Shown piece after piece: positions 22,703-32,021 of a stretch of 64,000 nucleotides of DNA. Source of the DNA: Pseudocercospora fijiensis CIRAD86. Lineage: Eukaryota > Ascomycota > Dothideomycetes > Mycosphaerellales > Mycosphaerellaceae. The translations under genes and the position numbers were made by a program. Each line of letters opens with the position of its first letter. Positions within the stretch are counted from its first letter, which is position 1. The stretch is taken from assembly GCF_000340215.1 (NCBI RefSeq), contig NW_006921533.1, positions 4,800,979-4,864,978 on the forward strand. Direction: 5' to 3'. The notes beneath the pieces are model-generated. The model made no database searches. It saw nothing but the letters and a program-made list of their open reading frames with translations, and was not told the origin of the DNA.

Positions 22703-23058
22703 ATGCGGTCTATACTTACCTTCGCTATTACTATCGCTCTCGCATTAACGGCTTCGACTGATACTGGAAATAAATGTCTTTGTTAAACTCTCAGAATTTG
22801 CAAAGAGAAAAAAGCTCACGGATGTATACACTGTAACTCCGAACACAAGGCAGAATGTGTGGATCTTCCGGATGAAATAGATACCCGGTACTGTCAGAAG
22901 GAGTGCACTAGACTGGGATATCCCTCATTCTGGTAGAAAACGGAGTAAGTAGCGTGCCTGCAAATTTTGGACTGGTTCCTAATATACGATATCATAGCAC
23001 ACTCGACGACAGATGTGTTTGCAGCACAGATGATGCTCGCACCTGCAGAGAACATTGA
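22703..23058 (+). pseudogene. Small secreted cysteine-rich protein gene inactivated by two RIP-type stops
   Basis: ATG at 22,703 starts a signal peptide (MRSILTFAITIALALTAS) followed by a cysteine-rich sequence. In-frame stops are TAA at 22,784-22,786 and TAG at 22,934-22,936. Both become Gln codons by reversing a single C-to-T change at a CpA site. A consensus donor GTAAGT at 22,945 and an acceptor CAG at 23,012 join in frame to a second exon ending TGA at 23,058. The two exons would hold eleven cysteines. The gene lies about 0.9 kb from the RIP-saturated block, so RIP leakage is the simplest explanation. It looks like an effector-type secreted protein; no homologue is recognised. Confidence 0.6.
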
Positions 23059-23323
23059 TGCGGTACACGGGCTGTAGCCGAGCTTGCGTTACAGGTGTGC
23101 TTTATAGCGCTTCTTCCTTTCCGCCGCAAGATCTGTTCGGAATTCGAATTCAGCCAACTATTACATAGTCAAGATTTCGAACATTCAAAGGGGAGACGAG
23201 AGACGGTTCGCAATTTGGTCTCCGGGTCGGTTTCCTGTAGGTACTGCATTTACACCCTGTAGACTAGAGTCCACTTGCACACGAACTACTGTGCTACGGC
23301 GGACTCCCAGCAATGCCATTATA

Positions 23324-23508
23324 CAGTACGATTAAGCGAGATGGCGGACGGCGGTAATCCCTGAAAACGGGATCTAACTAGTAGAAGCTAGCGTACTGCC
23401 TAAAGGAATTATCCGTACCTTTAAAAGGTTTACGTCTAACGCTTCCAAGCTAGCTGCCGTTTACGGGGATTACCCCCGTCCGCCAGCTCGCTTAATCGGG
23501 GTGTACTG
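23324..23508. mobile_element. MITE, 185 bp, with TA target duplication (Tc1/mariner-like)
   Basis: Inverted ends start CAGTAC and share a long imperfect inverted repeat: ATTAAGCGAG-TGGCGGACGG on the left (23,331 on) matches the reverse complement of the right end (to 23,497), with continuing similarity GGTAATCCC. A TA dinucleotide flanks both sides (23,322-23,323 and 23,509-23,510). The short TA-rich interior has no coding capacity. TA duplication and CAGTAC termini fit a non-autonomous Tc1/mariner-type element. Confidence 0.75.
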
Positions 23509-23765
23509 TAAAGAACTTCGGGCTCTGTGCCCGGCCAATACATCCAATCAAGAGGATGCACAACCCGATCTGAGCAAACCAGACCCGTGCATCCCCCATA
23601 GCCGATGGTTGGCTTCGCCAAAAACGGTTATCCCACCCGCCTGTACACTCGGCCGAACCCCAGCTGGTCAATCGTGCCCAGTGCACTAAGACTTCACGTT
23701 TTCCAGATATATCTGTGCTGGCGACATTGAAGGAGCCTCATACATTCTCGACACATTCGCTCGCC

Positions 23766-25132
23766 ATGACTTCAAACAATAAATCCTACGTCATTGTCGG
23801 AGCCGGTGTCTTTGGAGTTTCGACAGCGTATCACTTGAAAAAACAATATCCTAATGCAGACATCACTATAGTCGACCGGGACGCATACGATGCCGACTCG
23901 CGCGTAGCAGCCTCGTGGGACTGGAACAAGGTCGTGCGAGCGGATTACGACGACATTGTATACTGCCAACTCGCTCTCGAATCACAAGATGTGTTCAAAT
24001 CAGACCCGCTCTGGAAACCATACTTTCACGAGACTGGTATTTACTGGATATGCCGGGATGACTACGCTGACAAGGTCATTGATAACTATAAGAAGCTCGG
24101 CCGCAGAGCTGAACTTCAGTCCGTTTCGATAGAGGATGCCAAGAAGATGCACAATGGGCTCTTCGATCTTGCAGATTACGACAGAGCCAAGTCAGTGCTC
24201 GTCAACAAGACCAGCGGCTGGGCGGCAGCGGGAGATTGCCTACGCGCTGTCACGAAGTGGTGCCTGGATCAGGGTATCAAGTATGAGGTAGCGGAAGTGG
24301 CGTCGCTGCAGTTCAGTGGCGATAGATGTGTCGGAGTGAGGACGACGACTGGCAAGACAATCAGCGGCGACCAGATCATCCTCAGCTCAGGTGCGTACAC
24401 GCCCAAGTTACTAGAGCTCGCAGCTCAAGCAAGCGGGAACATTGAGCTTCGAGCTGGGCGAAGAATCACTGCGGCTGGTATTACGACCGGTATGACGACT
24501 CTAAAGGGAAAAGACATCGAGACGTTTGCAGATATGCCTGTGGGTGTGCAAGGTTACACCGCCGCCACTGGTCCATTCATCGGGAGCCTGCCACCTACCA
24601 AAGACAATGAGCTCAAATGGTGGGGCCAGACCATCTTTGAGAACACCCAAGAACTCTTCCCAGGACGGTGGGTATCGTATCCTCCTCCAAAGCAGGACTA
24701 TGGTCAGTGGGATGCTTCGAGGAGGATGAGAGAAGACATCGACCACGCCAACCACGTCTTCTATGGCAAGAAGGGAGCGAATTGGCAGATGGAGAAGTAC
24801 CGAGTCTGCTGGTGAGTTTGACCATCTTCCATACTCGGTCTATGTGCTGACGCAACATCAGGGATGCTTTCACCACCGACGCAGACTTCATTATTTCGCC
24901 ACACTCAGCTGCGAAAGGTCTCTATGTTGCCACGTGTGGTAACTTCCATGGCTGGAAGTTCTTCCCTGTCATCGGCAAGTATGTTGCACAGATGCTGGAC
25001 GGCAAGCTATCACCAGAACTGGCGCAGAAGTGGGCTTGGGACCGAGCAAGACCAGATCCGAGCGAAAACGCAGATTATCCGCGAGCGCAGCTTTCTACAC
25101 TGTTGGATCCAGTGAGGACATCGAAGTTGTAG
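23766..25132 (+). CDS. FAD-dependent fructosyl-amine/sarcosine-type oxidase, peroxisomal
   Basis: Spliced CDS of exons 23,766-24,811 and 24,862-25,132, 438 residues, the usual size of fungal fructosyl amino acid oxidases. The N-terminus has the dinucleotide-binding motif VIVGAGVFGVSTAYH. The conserved Cys348 in RVCWDAF corresponds to the cysteine that binds FAD covalently in the MSOX/amadoriase family. The exon 2 segment FIISPHS...GLYVATCGNFHGWKF is the family's C-terminal block. The protein ends in SKL, a PTS1 peroxisomal signal. The 50-bp intron has a CTGAC branch and CAG acceptor. The ATG at 23,766 is chosen because upstream sequence offers only a GTG. Substrate (fructosyl amino acids, sarcosine, pipecolate or saccharopine) cannot be told from sequence. 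Confidence 0.88.
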
Positions 25133-25358
25133 ACATGCAGCTATGACTTCTGAAAGCTCATTTCGGAAGACTCTGCATAGTTTCAGCTTGAAGGTGCTTG
25201 GGCGCGTTTCGCAGGACAGTCATGAATGATGACAAGTCCGATGCCGATTCGGATGCGAGATTTGATGTTTTCGAGGATAGTCTCGAGGCGTTTGGAAGCG
25301 CTGGCGTATTGCAGTCAGGATACAGCATAGCGGCCCGGAGTTCCGCAGGTATAGACCT

Positions 25359-26321
25359 CTAATCAACCTTCTCGCGTAGTACAGCCTCCAGATGTGTACC
25401 AAGGTCCTCATAGCTGATCTCACCGTCATCGCTATGTTTCGCAGCAGCAGCTTTCTCATAAGCTTTCAGCATATCTTGCCGTTGCACTCGAACGATCCAG
25501 CCGAGACTTGTGGCAATGGTAATCGAATCGTCCGCATTCTTGCCCAGCACACCTGCTGCCTTCAGGATCTTCTCCAACCAAACGTCATCAGCATCACCGC
25601 CCACCTGTCTCGCAACCTCGAACACATTACTCATCTGCCGTTCCTGCAGTTGCTCCCGTACAAGATCAATCGCTTGCTCACGCCTTTGCATCTCCTGCTC
25701 TCTTTCCTTGCGTTCCTGTTCCCGCCGCTGCTCCCGTTCTTTCGCTTTCTTCTCATCCAGTTTGGCTTCCACGGCCTTCCTTCGCTCTCTCTCGATCGAC
25801 TGTGCCTTCTCCCGTTCCGATGCGCCTTCTGCGTCTTTGGCCCTCTGAGCTTCGCCCTGAGAGCGTTGAAACTCATGGTAGGCTCTTCTCTGGTCTCGAC
25901 GTGCCAAAGCTTTAGCTTTCTTGGCTCCAACGTTCCTCTGCGGACGGCCATTTGCGGGTCCAGCGACAGGCACACGGTTAGCAGGACCATCCAGATCTCC
26001 ATTGACTGCTCCATTAAAGTCATCTTCGTTCACATTGACTGGCTCTCCAACGCCATTGTCTTGATGGGTCGGGTCAGGATCATGTTGGTCCGCGACTTGT
26101 TCATCGGCGCTCGGTACTTCCGGGCCATCGTCATCTTGTCCAACAGGCGGCTGCTCCGGGATGGATGGATTCAGATGCCTGCGCTGGACATATTCCTGAA
26201 TTTGCGGTGCAAAGTACAGCAAGCTGCAAATAACGCCGAGATGGAGGAGATCCTGGACGAGTGGGGTTCCTGGAGTTGCAAACGGCAAGAGTCTGTTGAG
26301 GAAGCTTACGAGGGAGGTCAT
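25359..26321 (-). CDS. Single-pass membrane coiled-coil protein (DDRGK1-like architecture)
   Basis: ATG at 26,321; 320 residues, no intron needed. A hydrophobic segment at about residues 20-38 (VQDLLHLGVICSLLYFA) is followed by an acidic linker (about 60-120). Next come a long Lys/Arg/Glu-rich coiled coil (about 130-235, with KKAKALARRDQRRA and REQRREQERKEREQEMQRRE) and a folded C-terminal region (FEVARQVGGDADDVWLEKIL...SLGWIVRVQR). This order, membrane anchor, charged coiled coil, then winged-helix-like end, resembles DDRGK1/UFBP1, but the DDRGK signature itself is absent. Likely an ER or other endomembrane protein; function unknown. Confidence 0.65.
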   Translation of the reverse strand: MTSLVSFLNRLLPFATPGTPLVQDLLHLGVICSLLYFAPQIQEYVQRRHLNPSIPEQPPVGQDDDGPEVPSADEQVADQHDPDPTHQDNGVGEPVNVNEDDFNGAVNGDLDGPANRVPVAGPANGRPQRNVGAKKAKALARRDQRRAYHEFQRSQGEAQRAKDAEGASEREKAQSIERERRKAVEAKLDEKKAKEREQRREQERKEREQEMQRREQAIDLVREQLQERQMSNVFEVARQVGGDADDVWLEKILKAAGVLGKNADDSITIATSLGWIVRVQRQDMLKAYEKAAAAKHSDDGEISYEDLGTHLEAVLREKVD

Positions 26322-27199
26322 TCTGTAATAATAAGACGGAGAAGGAACTTCAGCTCGTCGAGTACTGCGTTGAACAGCCGTCGGAAAGACTGCGCTGCGC
26401 ACGAGCAGAGTCAAATGAGAGGATTGTGTGCCATTAATGCTCCACTAGACTAGAGCGTATGTTGAATCTCTCGTCCAACACAGATGTTCTTGCTTCCCCT
26501 GCTAGATGGCTCGTAGTCTCTGTTGGGGTGTTTTGACCACTTCCATTGATGGAATAGAAAAGTTGAAGCCAAGCCAGGAGGAATCCACGACTGCATAATA
26601 ACAAGTTGCAGCGGACCGCGGGCCGACGCGCAACCTTCTTCTCGGTCTCACTATTTCCTCGTCAATTTTTGAAGAAAGAATGTAGGTAACGACCACTGCC
26701 CAGCACACCCAGACAGCCACCAAGGTGATCAGGCTCGGTTGTTTGATATTGCCTTCGCCATCTCAGCTCCAACTCAGTGGCCGTCATCTTGTTGTGACAT
26801 TTCCGACAGCAAATCTTTGCAAAGTCAACGATGCCACATGTTCCACTGTGTCTCGTGCATCGAGCACAGCGTGAGCAATCATGAAAGATACTCTCGGTCA
26901 TAAAAAGCTATGCCGGCCACATGCTTCGCAAGCCAACTGTATCGCCATGGTACTCGAAACATATTCTGCATACTGGCAGCCCTGGAGCTTTGTTGTGCCT
27001 TTATCAATCGGCCACCTAGACCCGATCTCGGCCCGTTGGAGCAGCAGAGTGGGGAAGTGAAGTGACTAATATTGCACACCATTCTCAGAGCAACCCCCCT
27101 GCAGCATTGATTGTATATCAGGCTCCCAACCAACTCCCTTCTGGCCTTGTTCCTTAGAACTCTCAATCACACACTGAGGGTGAGGCGGACTTCAACAAG
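26322..27199. other. Intergenic region with a weak Cys-rich ORF
   Basis: The stretch separates the membrane protein (minus) from the methyltransferase (plus) and would hold both promoters. The only candidate gene is a 79-codon minus ORF at 26,662-26,901, listed separately. No RNA gene or repeat was seen. Confidence 0.4.
26662..26901 (-). CDS. Possible small zinc-ribbon-like protein (doubtful)
   Basis: ATG at 26,901; 79 residues. The N-terminal third has clustered cysteines (CSRCARC, then CCRKC about 18 residues later), spacing that could bind zinc. The C-terminal third is less convincing. A neighbouring frame (about 26,640-26,720) encodes a hydrophobic helix followed by arginines, so an unresolved intron or a different exon structure is possible. 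No homologue recognised. Confidence 0.3.
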   Translation of the reverse strand: MTESIFHDCSRCARCTRHSGTCGIVDFAKICCRKCHNKMTATELELRWRRQYQTTEPDHLGGCLGVLGSGRYLHSFFKN

Positions 27200-28073
27200 A
27201 TGCCACCGAATCAAGCACAAACAGAACCGAGTGGCCCCTTCAACCTCCTTCGACCGCTTCATCTGCTCGCATACTCTGCATACTACATCATCCCCACGAT
27301 CATCAGCTTGATCCTCAACCTCAATTTCAAGCCATTCTTCTCCATCGACGACTTCAAAGATGTCTGGTTCGCAAAATTCTGGGAGTTCTTTGGACCTCTG
27401 TCTCGAGAAAACGCAGCTCCTGCTGTAATGCCTTTGCTTCAGAACAGTGCCCAAGGCGTCTGCCTTGACATTGGCCCGGGTACTGGGCAATGGGTGTATC
27501 TATTTGCTCGTGCCGACAATCCATCGATTACAAAAATATATGGTGTGGAGCCTAATGTAGGAATGCATGCCGCGTTGAAGGAAAACGCAAAGAAAGCCGG
27601 TCTTGGAGACATCTACGAGGTAATTGGTTGTGGTGCGGAGGAGCTCAGGACCAAAGGTGGCATTGAACCTGGCTCCATCGACACAATTATCACGGTCCAA
27701 TGCCTTTGCTCTATTCCGACGCCACAGATCATCATCCAGGAGCTGTATCCGCTACTCAAGCCTGGTGGCACCTGGCTGGTGTATGAACACATTAAGACCA
27801 AGTATGAAGGCTATTTAGTCTGGTATTGGCAAAGTGTGATGCCCTACAATAACCTGGGAGGCTCATGTGCTGACATTTTCAGGATACGTCAATTACATTT
27901 GGCCGCACTTTTTCAATGGCTGCGATATCCAACGACCAACCGATGAATGGCTGCTCACAGCTGGCGAGTGGGAGGAGGTAAAACTCCGGCCTGGCAACGC
28001 TGAGGGACCATACGATGTTGTTCCGCACGTCATCGGAACGTTGACCAAGAAGAAGTTCACGCAGTTGAACTAG
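27200..28073 (+). CDS. Class I SAM-dependent methyltransferase, METTL7/type-11-like
   Basis: Exons 27,200-27,833 and 27,883-28,073 give 274 residues. The N-terminal 45 residues hold a hydrophobic helix (YIIPTIISLILNL), suggesting membrane attachment. Motif I is CLDIGPGTGQW at residues 88-98, followed by the acidic IYGVEPN that binds the SAM ribose, then TVQCLCSI and LLKPGGTWLVYEH (post-II). After the 49-bp intron the C-terminus reads YVNYIWPHFFNGC and GEWEEV, as in METTL7-type methyltransferases. The intron has a GCTGAC branch and TTTTCAG acceptor. Substrate unknown; a lipid or small-molecule thiol are family precedents. Confidence 0.85.
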
Positions 28074-28391
28074 ACCTGGTCGGTTCGGAGCAAGCAGATT
28101 GGATGAGGACTGCTCGTCATAGGGATATTCTGCTTTACCAGAAACCATCGATGCAACTTTGGGTGGGGCGGTCGACTCTACGACCATGGAAATTATGGGA
28201 ACGGCATAGTGAAGGCCGTAAACGTGAGTTAATCTTTGAAAAGTGGAATACACAGATGGCCATGTTGGCCGGTTGAGAAAGCAGCGTTAGATTGACGTTC
28301 AAGTACTTTGATGAAGCGAGAAGTCCATTCTGATCAGAGCGAACGCACTCCAGCCCATTGAATTGATCTGTCAAGATTTTCACGGTATCCT
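28074..28391. other. Convergent intergenic spacer
   Basis: Between the 3' ends of the methyltransferase (plus) and the secreted protein (minus). Only short shadow ORFs; no terminator or RNA structure recognised. Confidence 0.5.
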
Positions 28392-28862
28392 TCAGCTCTC
28401 GGGCATCCCATCAAATCTGCAGCTGATCGAATAGGACTCATACGGAAAGCCAGTCGCAGTACCCCAGCAGTCTCCATCCTGGCCACCGCCCACCTGTGCT
28501 CCGGTATCTTCACCACGACCTTCACAATACCTACTCCCATAAATATTCACCTCACAGATATCTTTCGGAGGACCATTTGCCAAACCCAGAGGGTATTGTA
28601 TTACGCGAACAGAGCTCGAGTTCATGTTGTGCGAGCACTGATTGAAGCTCACTGACGGGAAGCATTCAATCGGAGAACATAGCGTTGGCATGACTCCCAT
28701 CGTCCACCAAAAATCTTGTCGATACACAAAGTCGTCGGAATCGCAGGTGCTGCCGTTGAAGAACTCCAGGGAGACTCCCATAGGCGGCGAGAGTGGACTG
28801 GCATTGATTGAAGTGAATGTCGCTGCTGCTGCTGCAAGGTAGAGAACGGCGGATGGATGCAT
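28392..28862 (-). CDS. Small secreted cysteine-rich protein, 156 aa
   Basis: ATG at 28,862 starts a signal peptide (MHPSAVLYLAAAAATFTSINA). The same frame continues open upstream, but the first 163 codons there lack character and the signal peptide fixes the start. The mature part has eight cysteines (STCDS, TLCSP, IECFP, NQCSH, DICEV, RYCEG, GDCWG, ISCRF), enough for four disulfides, and a glycine-rich stretch before the end. No catalytic domain is visible. Small size, secretion and even cysteine count are typical of fungal effector candidates or apoplastic proteins. No intron needed. No homologue recognised. Confidence 0.65.
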   Translation of the reverse strand: MHPSAVLYLAAAAATFTSINASPLSPPMGVSLEFFNGSTCDSDDFVYRQDFWWTMGVMPTLCSPIECFPSVSFNQCSHNMNSSSVRVIQYPLGLANGPPKDICEVNIYGSRYCEGRGEDTGAQVGGGQDGDCWGTATGFPYESYSISCRFDGMPES

Positions 28863-29442
28863 CGTTGGATAGACAGATAGTCTGATACGATTGGCAGTAG
28901 GGCTTTTGTTTGTCTTCCGCGGTGGTGACTTCCTTCCCGGATGGGACATAGAGACTCTTTTTATGTTGATCTTGGTCCCGACAGTACAACAGTCCTTGAT
29001 GTTCGTGATCGGGGAACAAAGCGTGCTAGCCATCATCGTTGACAGAACTGTTACATGACGGTCATCTGTGTCAGGTAATGCATCAGCGTACAATGTTTGA
29101 AGATTTGGAATGCACACCACTTCTTTGCGCCTAGTCGCTGAAGTCAATCTTGCCAGGCTTCTGGTGTTTGGCATGTTCTGCTGCTGTAAAGTGGCGGGAA
29201 GCAAACCTGCAAAGCAACGACGGTGACGCTTATGCGGCACCTTCTCCAGCTGTCTGTCTGGCCCGGGATAGCGCAAGTGCAGAGCAATGACATCGGCAAG
29301 AAACCCGAGAGATAGATGGCGCGAGGCTGGGAGAACTTCTAGATGACTCAAGAGCTCGTTTCCTCGAGGTCTCTATCTCACAAAGTGGAACTCTGCGATC
29401 AAGCCTGTTGATCGCATAAGTTCATCTCCTTCCAATCCACGG
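28863..29442. other. Intergenic region between two secreted-protein genes
   Basis: 580 bp upstream of the 28,392-28,862 gene and downstream of the next minus-strand gene. The minus frame is open over most of it but shows no conserved feature, so I treat it as promoter and UTR. Confidence 0.45.
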
Positions 29443-29960
29443 TCAACCGTTCCACTCGGCTTCGATCATCTCGGCCTCGTTGACTGTTCTCTTGCCGATT
29501 CCAGCCGGACCATAAGCTCTGCCATCCCAGCACCATATCCTCGCACTTGCATAGACATAGTTATGGCAGGCTGTGTTTTTGGGAGTCCACCTCCACCCTT
29601 CACAATTGCTGCCGGAATGCTACAAGGTGATAGATCGAGGGTCAGCAAATGTCTCACAATCGACCACGCTCAAGTTATTGCCATCTTACCAAGCTCACTC
29701 TACACTTTTCTCCGCCAATTATCTGGACGCTGCCAATGAGGTCGCCGGCTTGTACAGGATGGCATTCACCATCAGTTTCATAGTTGTCGTGAGTATTGAA
29801 GGAGCGATGGATGATAGCAGAGTTGGGTAGTGGCGTGGAAGGATCACAGCCCGTGCCTGAGTAGGGCATCACCGTATCCACGTACCAGGCAAAAGGATTG
29901 ACCGTCTCTTGTGCCTCGATAGCTGCGGGAGAAGACGCGGCCGCAGAGGGAGTGCGCGTC
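29443..29960 (-). CDS. Cysteine-rich, probably secreted protein; 5' exon not resolved
   Basis: Two exons are convincing: 29,690-29,960 and 29,443-29,619, separated by a 70-bp intron (donor GTAAGA, branch TGCTGAC, acceptor TTGTAG) that keeps the frame. The first exon encodes an Ala/Ser/Pro-rich stretch then GTGCDPSTPLPNS, DGECHPV and GEKCRVSL. The second encodes SNCEGWRWTPKNTACHNY and IWCWDGRAYG, ending at TGA. Six cysteines in total. The frame closes at 29,966 (TGA), just after an AATAG that could be an acceptor, so the signal-peptide exon must lie further upstream and was not identified. Resembles small secreted proteins; family unknown. Confidence 0.5.
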
Positions 29961-30408
29961 CTATTTCATGGTGTGATCATGTTGCTGCTCTTGCACCAGT
30001 TTGATTGCGAAGAATGTGTGTCAGGCTTCTCGATCGGGAGTTCAGGAGAGCTGTCCGTCGCAACTCGCTGCTTCGAGCGACGTAGGCTCAGCGGAGGTCT
30101 GTCTGGATGCGCTGAGCGCTGCGAGCATGCTCTGTGCCATGTACGTGAGTCGGCGCTGCTTCTCATTGCCAGATGTGCGACCGAGGGATCGGCTACGGGT
30201 GCGCGCTGCTCAAAGGGCAGTGGTGATGGGAGGTGAAGGATGTTGAAGGGAAGGGAAGACGACGAGACTGAAGGCCAAACATACAATTCTTCTAGCGTGA
30301 AAACGCGGGTTGGAAGTCGGATAATTATCCGCGACATGCGGTCAAGATTTGGTAAGCCGTCTAATCACATGATGGCCACGAATTTTCTCGACCTCAATCA
30401 CCCACCCA
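29961..30408. other. Spacer probably containing the missing 5' exon of the secreted-protein gene
   Basis: No single ORF is persuasive. A minus ORF of 123 codons (29,966-30,337) lacks an obvious signal peptide. The first exon of the 29,443-29,960 gene is expected here. Confidence 0.35.
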
Positions 30409-30936
30409 TCACTCCTCTCCGCCGTTGCCGTTGATCGCCTCCTTCAAAGCAGCCATTCGCCTGCCGTACTCCTCCCAGTGCTTGCCTGCGTTGCATTTGG
30501 TCACATGCTCAGCAGCCCTGACGACTCGTTCTTTTGCTGCAGCATGCATAACAGCGAAGTCGCGTTCCTCGGCGAGACTGGCCTTTTCCTCCTCGAGGCA
30601 CTCTGTCTTTGCCTGTGCCTCCTGCAGCTGCTGTCCCAGGGCTTTGATCGTGGCCTTCAGCTTGGCCGTCTGGCTGCTTTCCTTCTCAAGCTTGCTGATC
30701 TTCCCTTCCGCTTCCTCAACTGCTTGTGTGAGAATGCTTGTCCTCCATCTGTACCTCTCCAGTCTCTGCTCGAAATCTTGCACAATCTCCTGCTTTTCCG
30801 ACTCCACGTCTCTGCGGACGGCTTGGAGCTCGGCCGCATGACGCTCAACTCGAGCAGTCAAAAGACGCCTGTCCTGTCGCAAAGCTTCGAGCTCTCCGGG
30901 CCATTCGACTGATGGTGAGGCCATGGGCGCAGTCAT
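30409..30936 (-). CDS. Coiled-coil protein, hypothetical, 175 aa
   Basis: ATG at 30,936, TGA/TAG end at 30,409; no intron. Nearly the whole protein is predicted helix with heptad-like spacing (ERHAAELQAVRRDVESEKQE, LKATIKALGQQLQEAQAKTE, LEEEKASLAEERDFAV). The short C-terminal part has a single Cys and ends NGNGGEE. No enzyme motif, signal or membrane segment. Probably a structural or scaffold coiled coil; no specific family recognised. Confidence 0.55.
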   Translation of the reverse strand: MTAPMASPSVEWPGELEALRQDRRLLTARVERHAAELQAVRRDVESEKQEIVQDFEQRLERYRWRTSILTQAVEEAEGKISKLEKESSQTAKLKATIKALGQQLQEAQAKTECLEEEKASLAEERDFAVMHAAAKERVVRAAEHVTKCNAGKHWEEYGRRMAALKEAINGNGGEE

Positions 30937-31230
30937 GTACTATTTGCTGCTCGTATGGTTCAAAGAATAGGTGTCTCTTCGAATCGATAAGGATGATGTT
31001 GATGTTACTTTTGCGTTCCGTCCGTGGAAAATAACGGTCATCAACACGCTTTTGTGATGAATTGTGGCTTCAGATTGACTCGTCACTCACTTCAGGAGCT
31101 CTTTAGTCTTCACATCGTGTCTTGACCTCGCTCGTGATTCGACTTGTTCCGATAGGCTGTGTACACGAGGACTTTCTTGACACCAAACAACCTGTCAGTT
31201 TCAATACCCATCACTGAGAGATTACAGCAC
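30937..31230. other. Divergent spacer upstream of the SDR-like gene
   Basis: I searched this interval for an exon encoding the missing SDR nucleotide-binding motif (TGxxxGxG) and found none in any frame. Confidence 0.5.
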
Positions 31231-31941
31231 ATGACCTCCAATGGAGCGGAAGTTGTTAAGGCCATCGAAGCAGCGGGCGGCAAAGGCGTCTTCGTCGCAT
31301 GCGATCTGTTGGAAATCCAAGCTATCCGAGACCTTCATGCTAAGGTAGCGTCGGAATACAAGCGCATCGATGTCGCCGTCAACGCCGCAGGCACTGCCTC
31401 TGGAATAGGCAAGCTGGAGACTGTAGGGCTAGAGAAGTTCGAGCGCCTGATGCACCTCAACGTTACCGCAGTCTTCGTTTGCATGCAAGAGCAGGCGAAA
31501 ATCATGCTCCAGCAACCCAAGCAGAACGACGATCAGCCTTGCCATATCATCAATTTCACGTCCATCTATGGCGAACAAGGTTGTGCTATGGGTGTTGCAT
31601 ATTGCGCGTCGAAACACGCCATCATTGGTATGACGAAGTCGGCAGCGCTGGAGTATGCTCATAGAGGCATCAGGGTGAATGCCTTGGCTCCTGGTATCAT
31701 TCCCACAGGCATGGTGAATGAAATGGTAGCGGAAGGTTTAAATGATCCAGATTTCGCGGAGTCTGGTCAATATCTGGTCCGATTGTATCCTCAGCAGCGC
31801 TTTGGAACACCGGATCAGGTGGGCAAGGCGGTCAACTGTCTTGTTGGCACAGATTGGACGACAGGGACGACGTTGATAATGGACGGTGGTTTCCTGGCTG
31901 GAAAATTACCACAAGGGTTGTTCTGGCCTAAGGACGAGTAG
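31231..31941 (+). pseudogene. Short-chain dehydrogenase lacking its N-terminal cofactor motif
   Basis: From the first ATG at 31,231 the protein is 236 residues. It has the SDR motif NAAG (51-54), the catalytic serine S111 in INFTSIYG and the YxxxK pair Y124/K128 (YCASKHA), plus the usual C-terminal PGII-T and DGGFLAG. What is missing is the first beta-alpha-beta unit with TGxxxGxG, about 35 residues; the frame upstream of the ATG has only a GTG start and no such motif. It is therefore either a 5'-truncated gene or one whose first exon has been lost. The remaining sequence is otherwise intact, so truncation is recent or the protein has another role. Confidence 0.6.
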
Positions 31942-32021
31942 CTTTCGAAAAGACGATGGTATTCGAGCCGTGTTGGTTGGTATCATATATCATTTTAGAA
32001 TGGTTGCTGGGCCCATATGTA

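Noticed and set aside
22784..22936. Stops in the secreted-protein pseudogene removed by extra introns
   Set aside because: No GT-AG pair of acceptable length brackets the first TAA, and the sequence on both sides is coding-like in the same frame.
25392..26453. 353-codon plus-strand ORF
   Set aside because: Shadow of the membrane coiled-coil gene on the minus strand; its leucine-rich translation is the antisense of charged coiled-coil codons.
28863..29351. N-terminal extension of the 28,392-28,862 secreted protein to a 319-codon ORF
   Set aside because: The extension begins with a non-ATG codon context and has no coding character, while an internal ATG opens a clear signal peptide.
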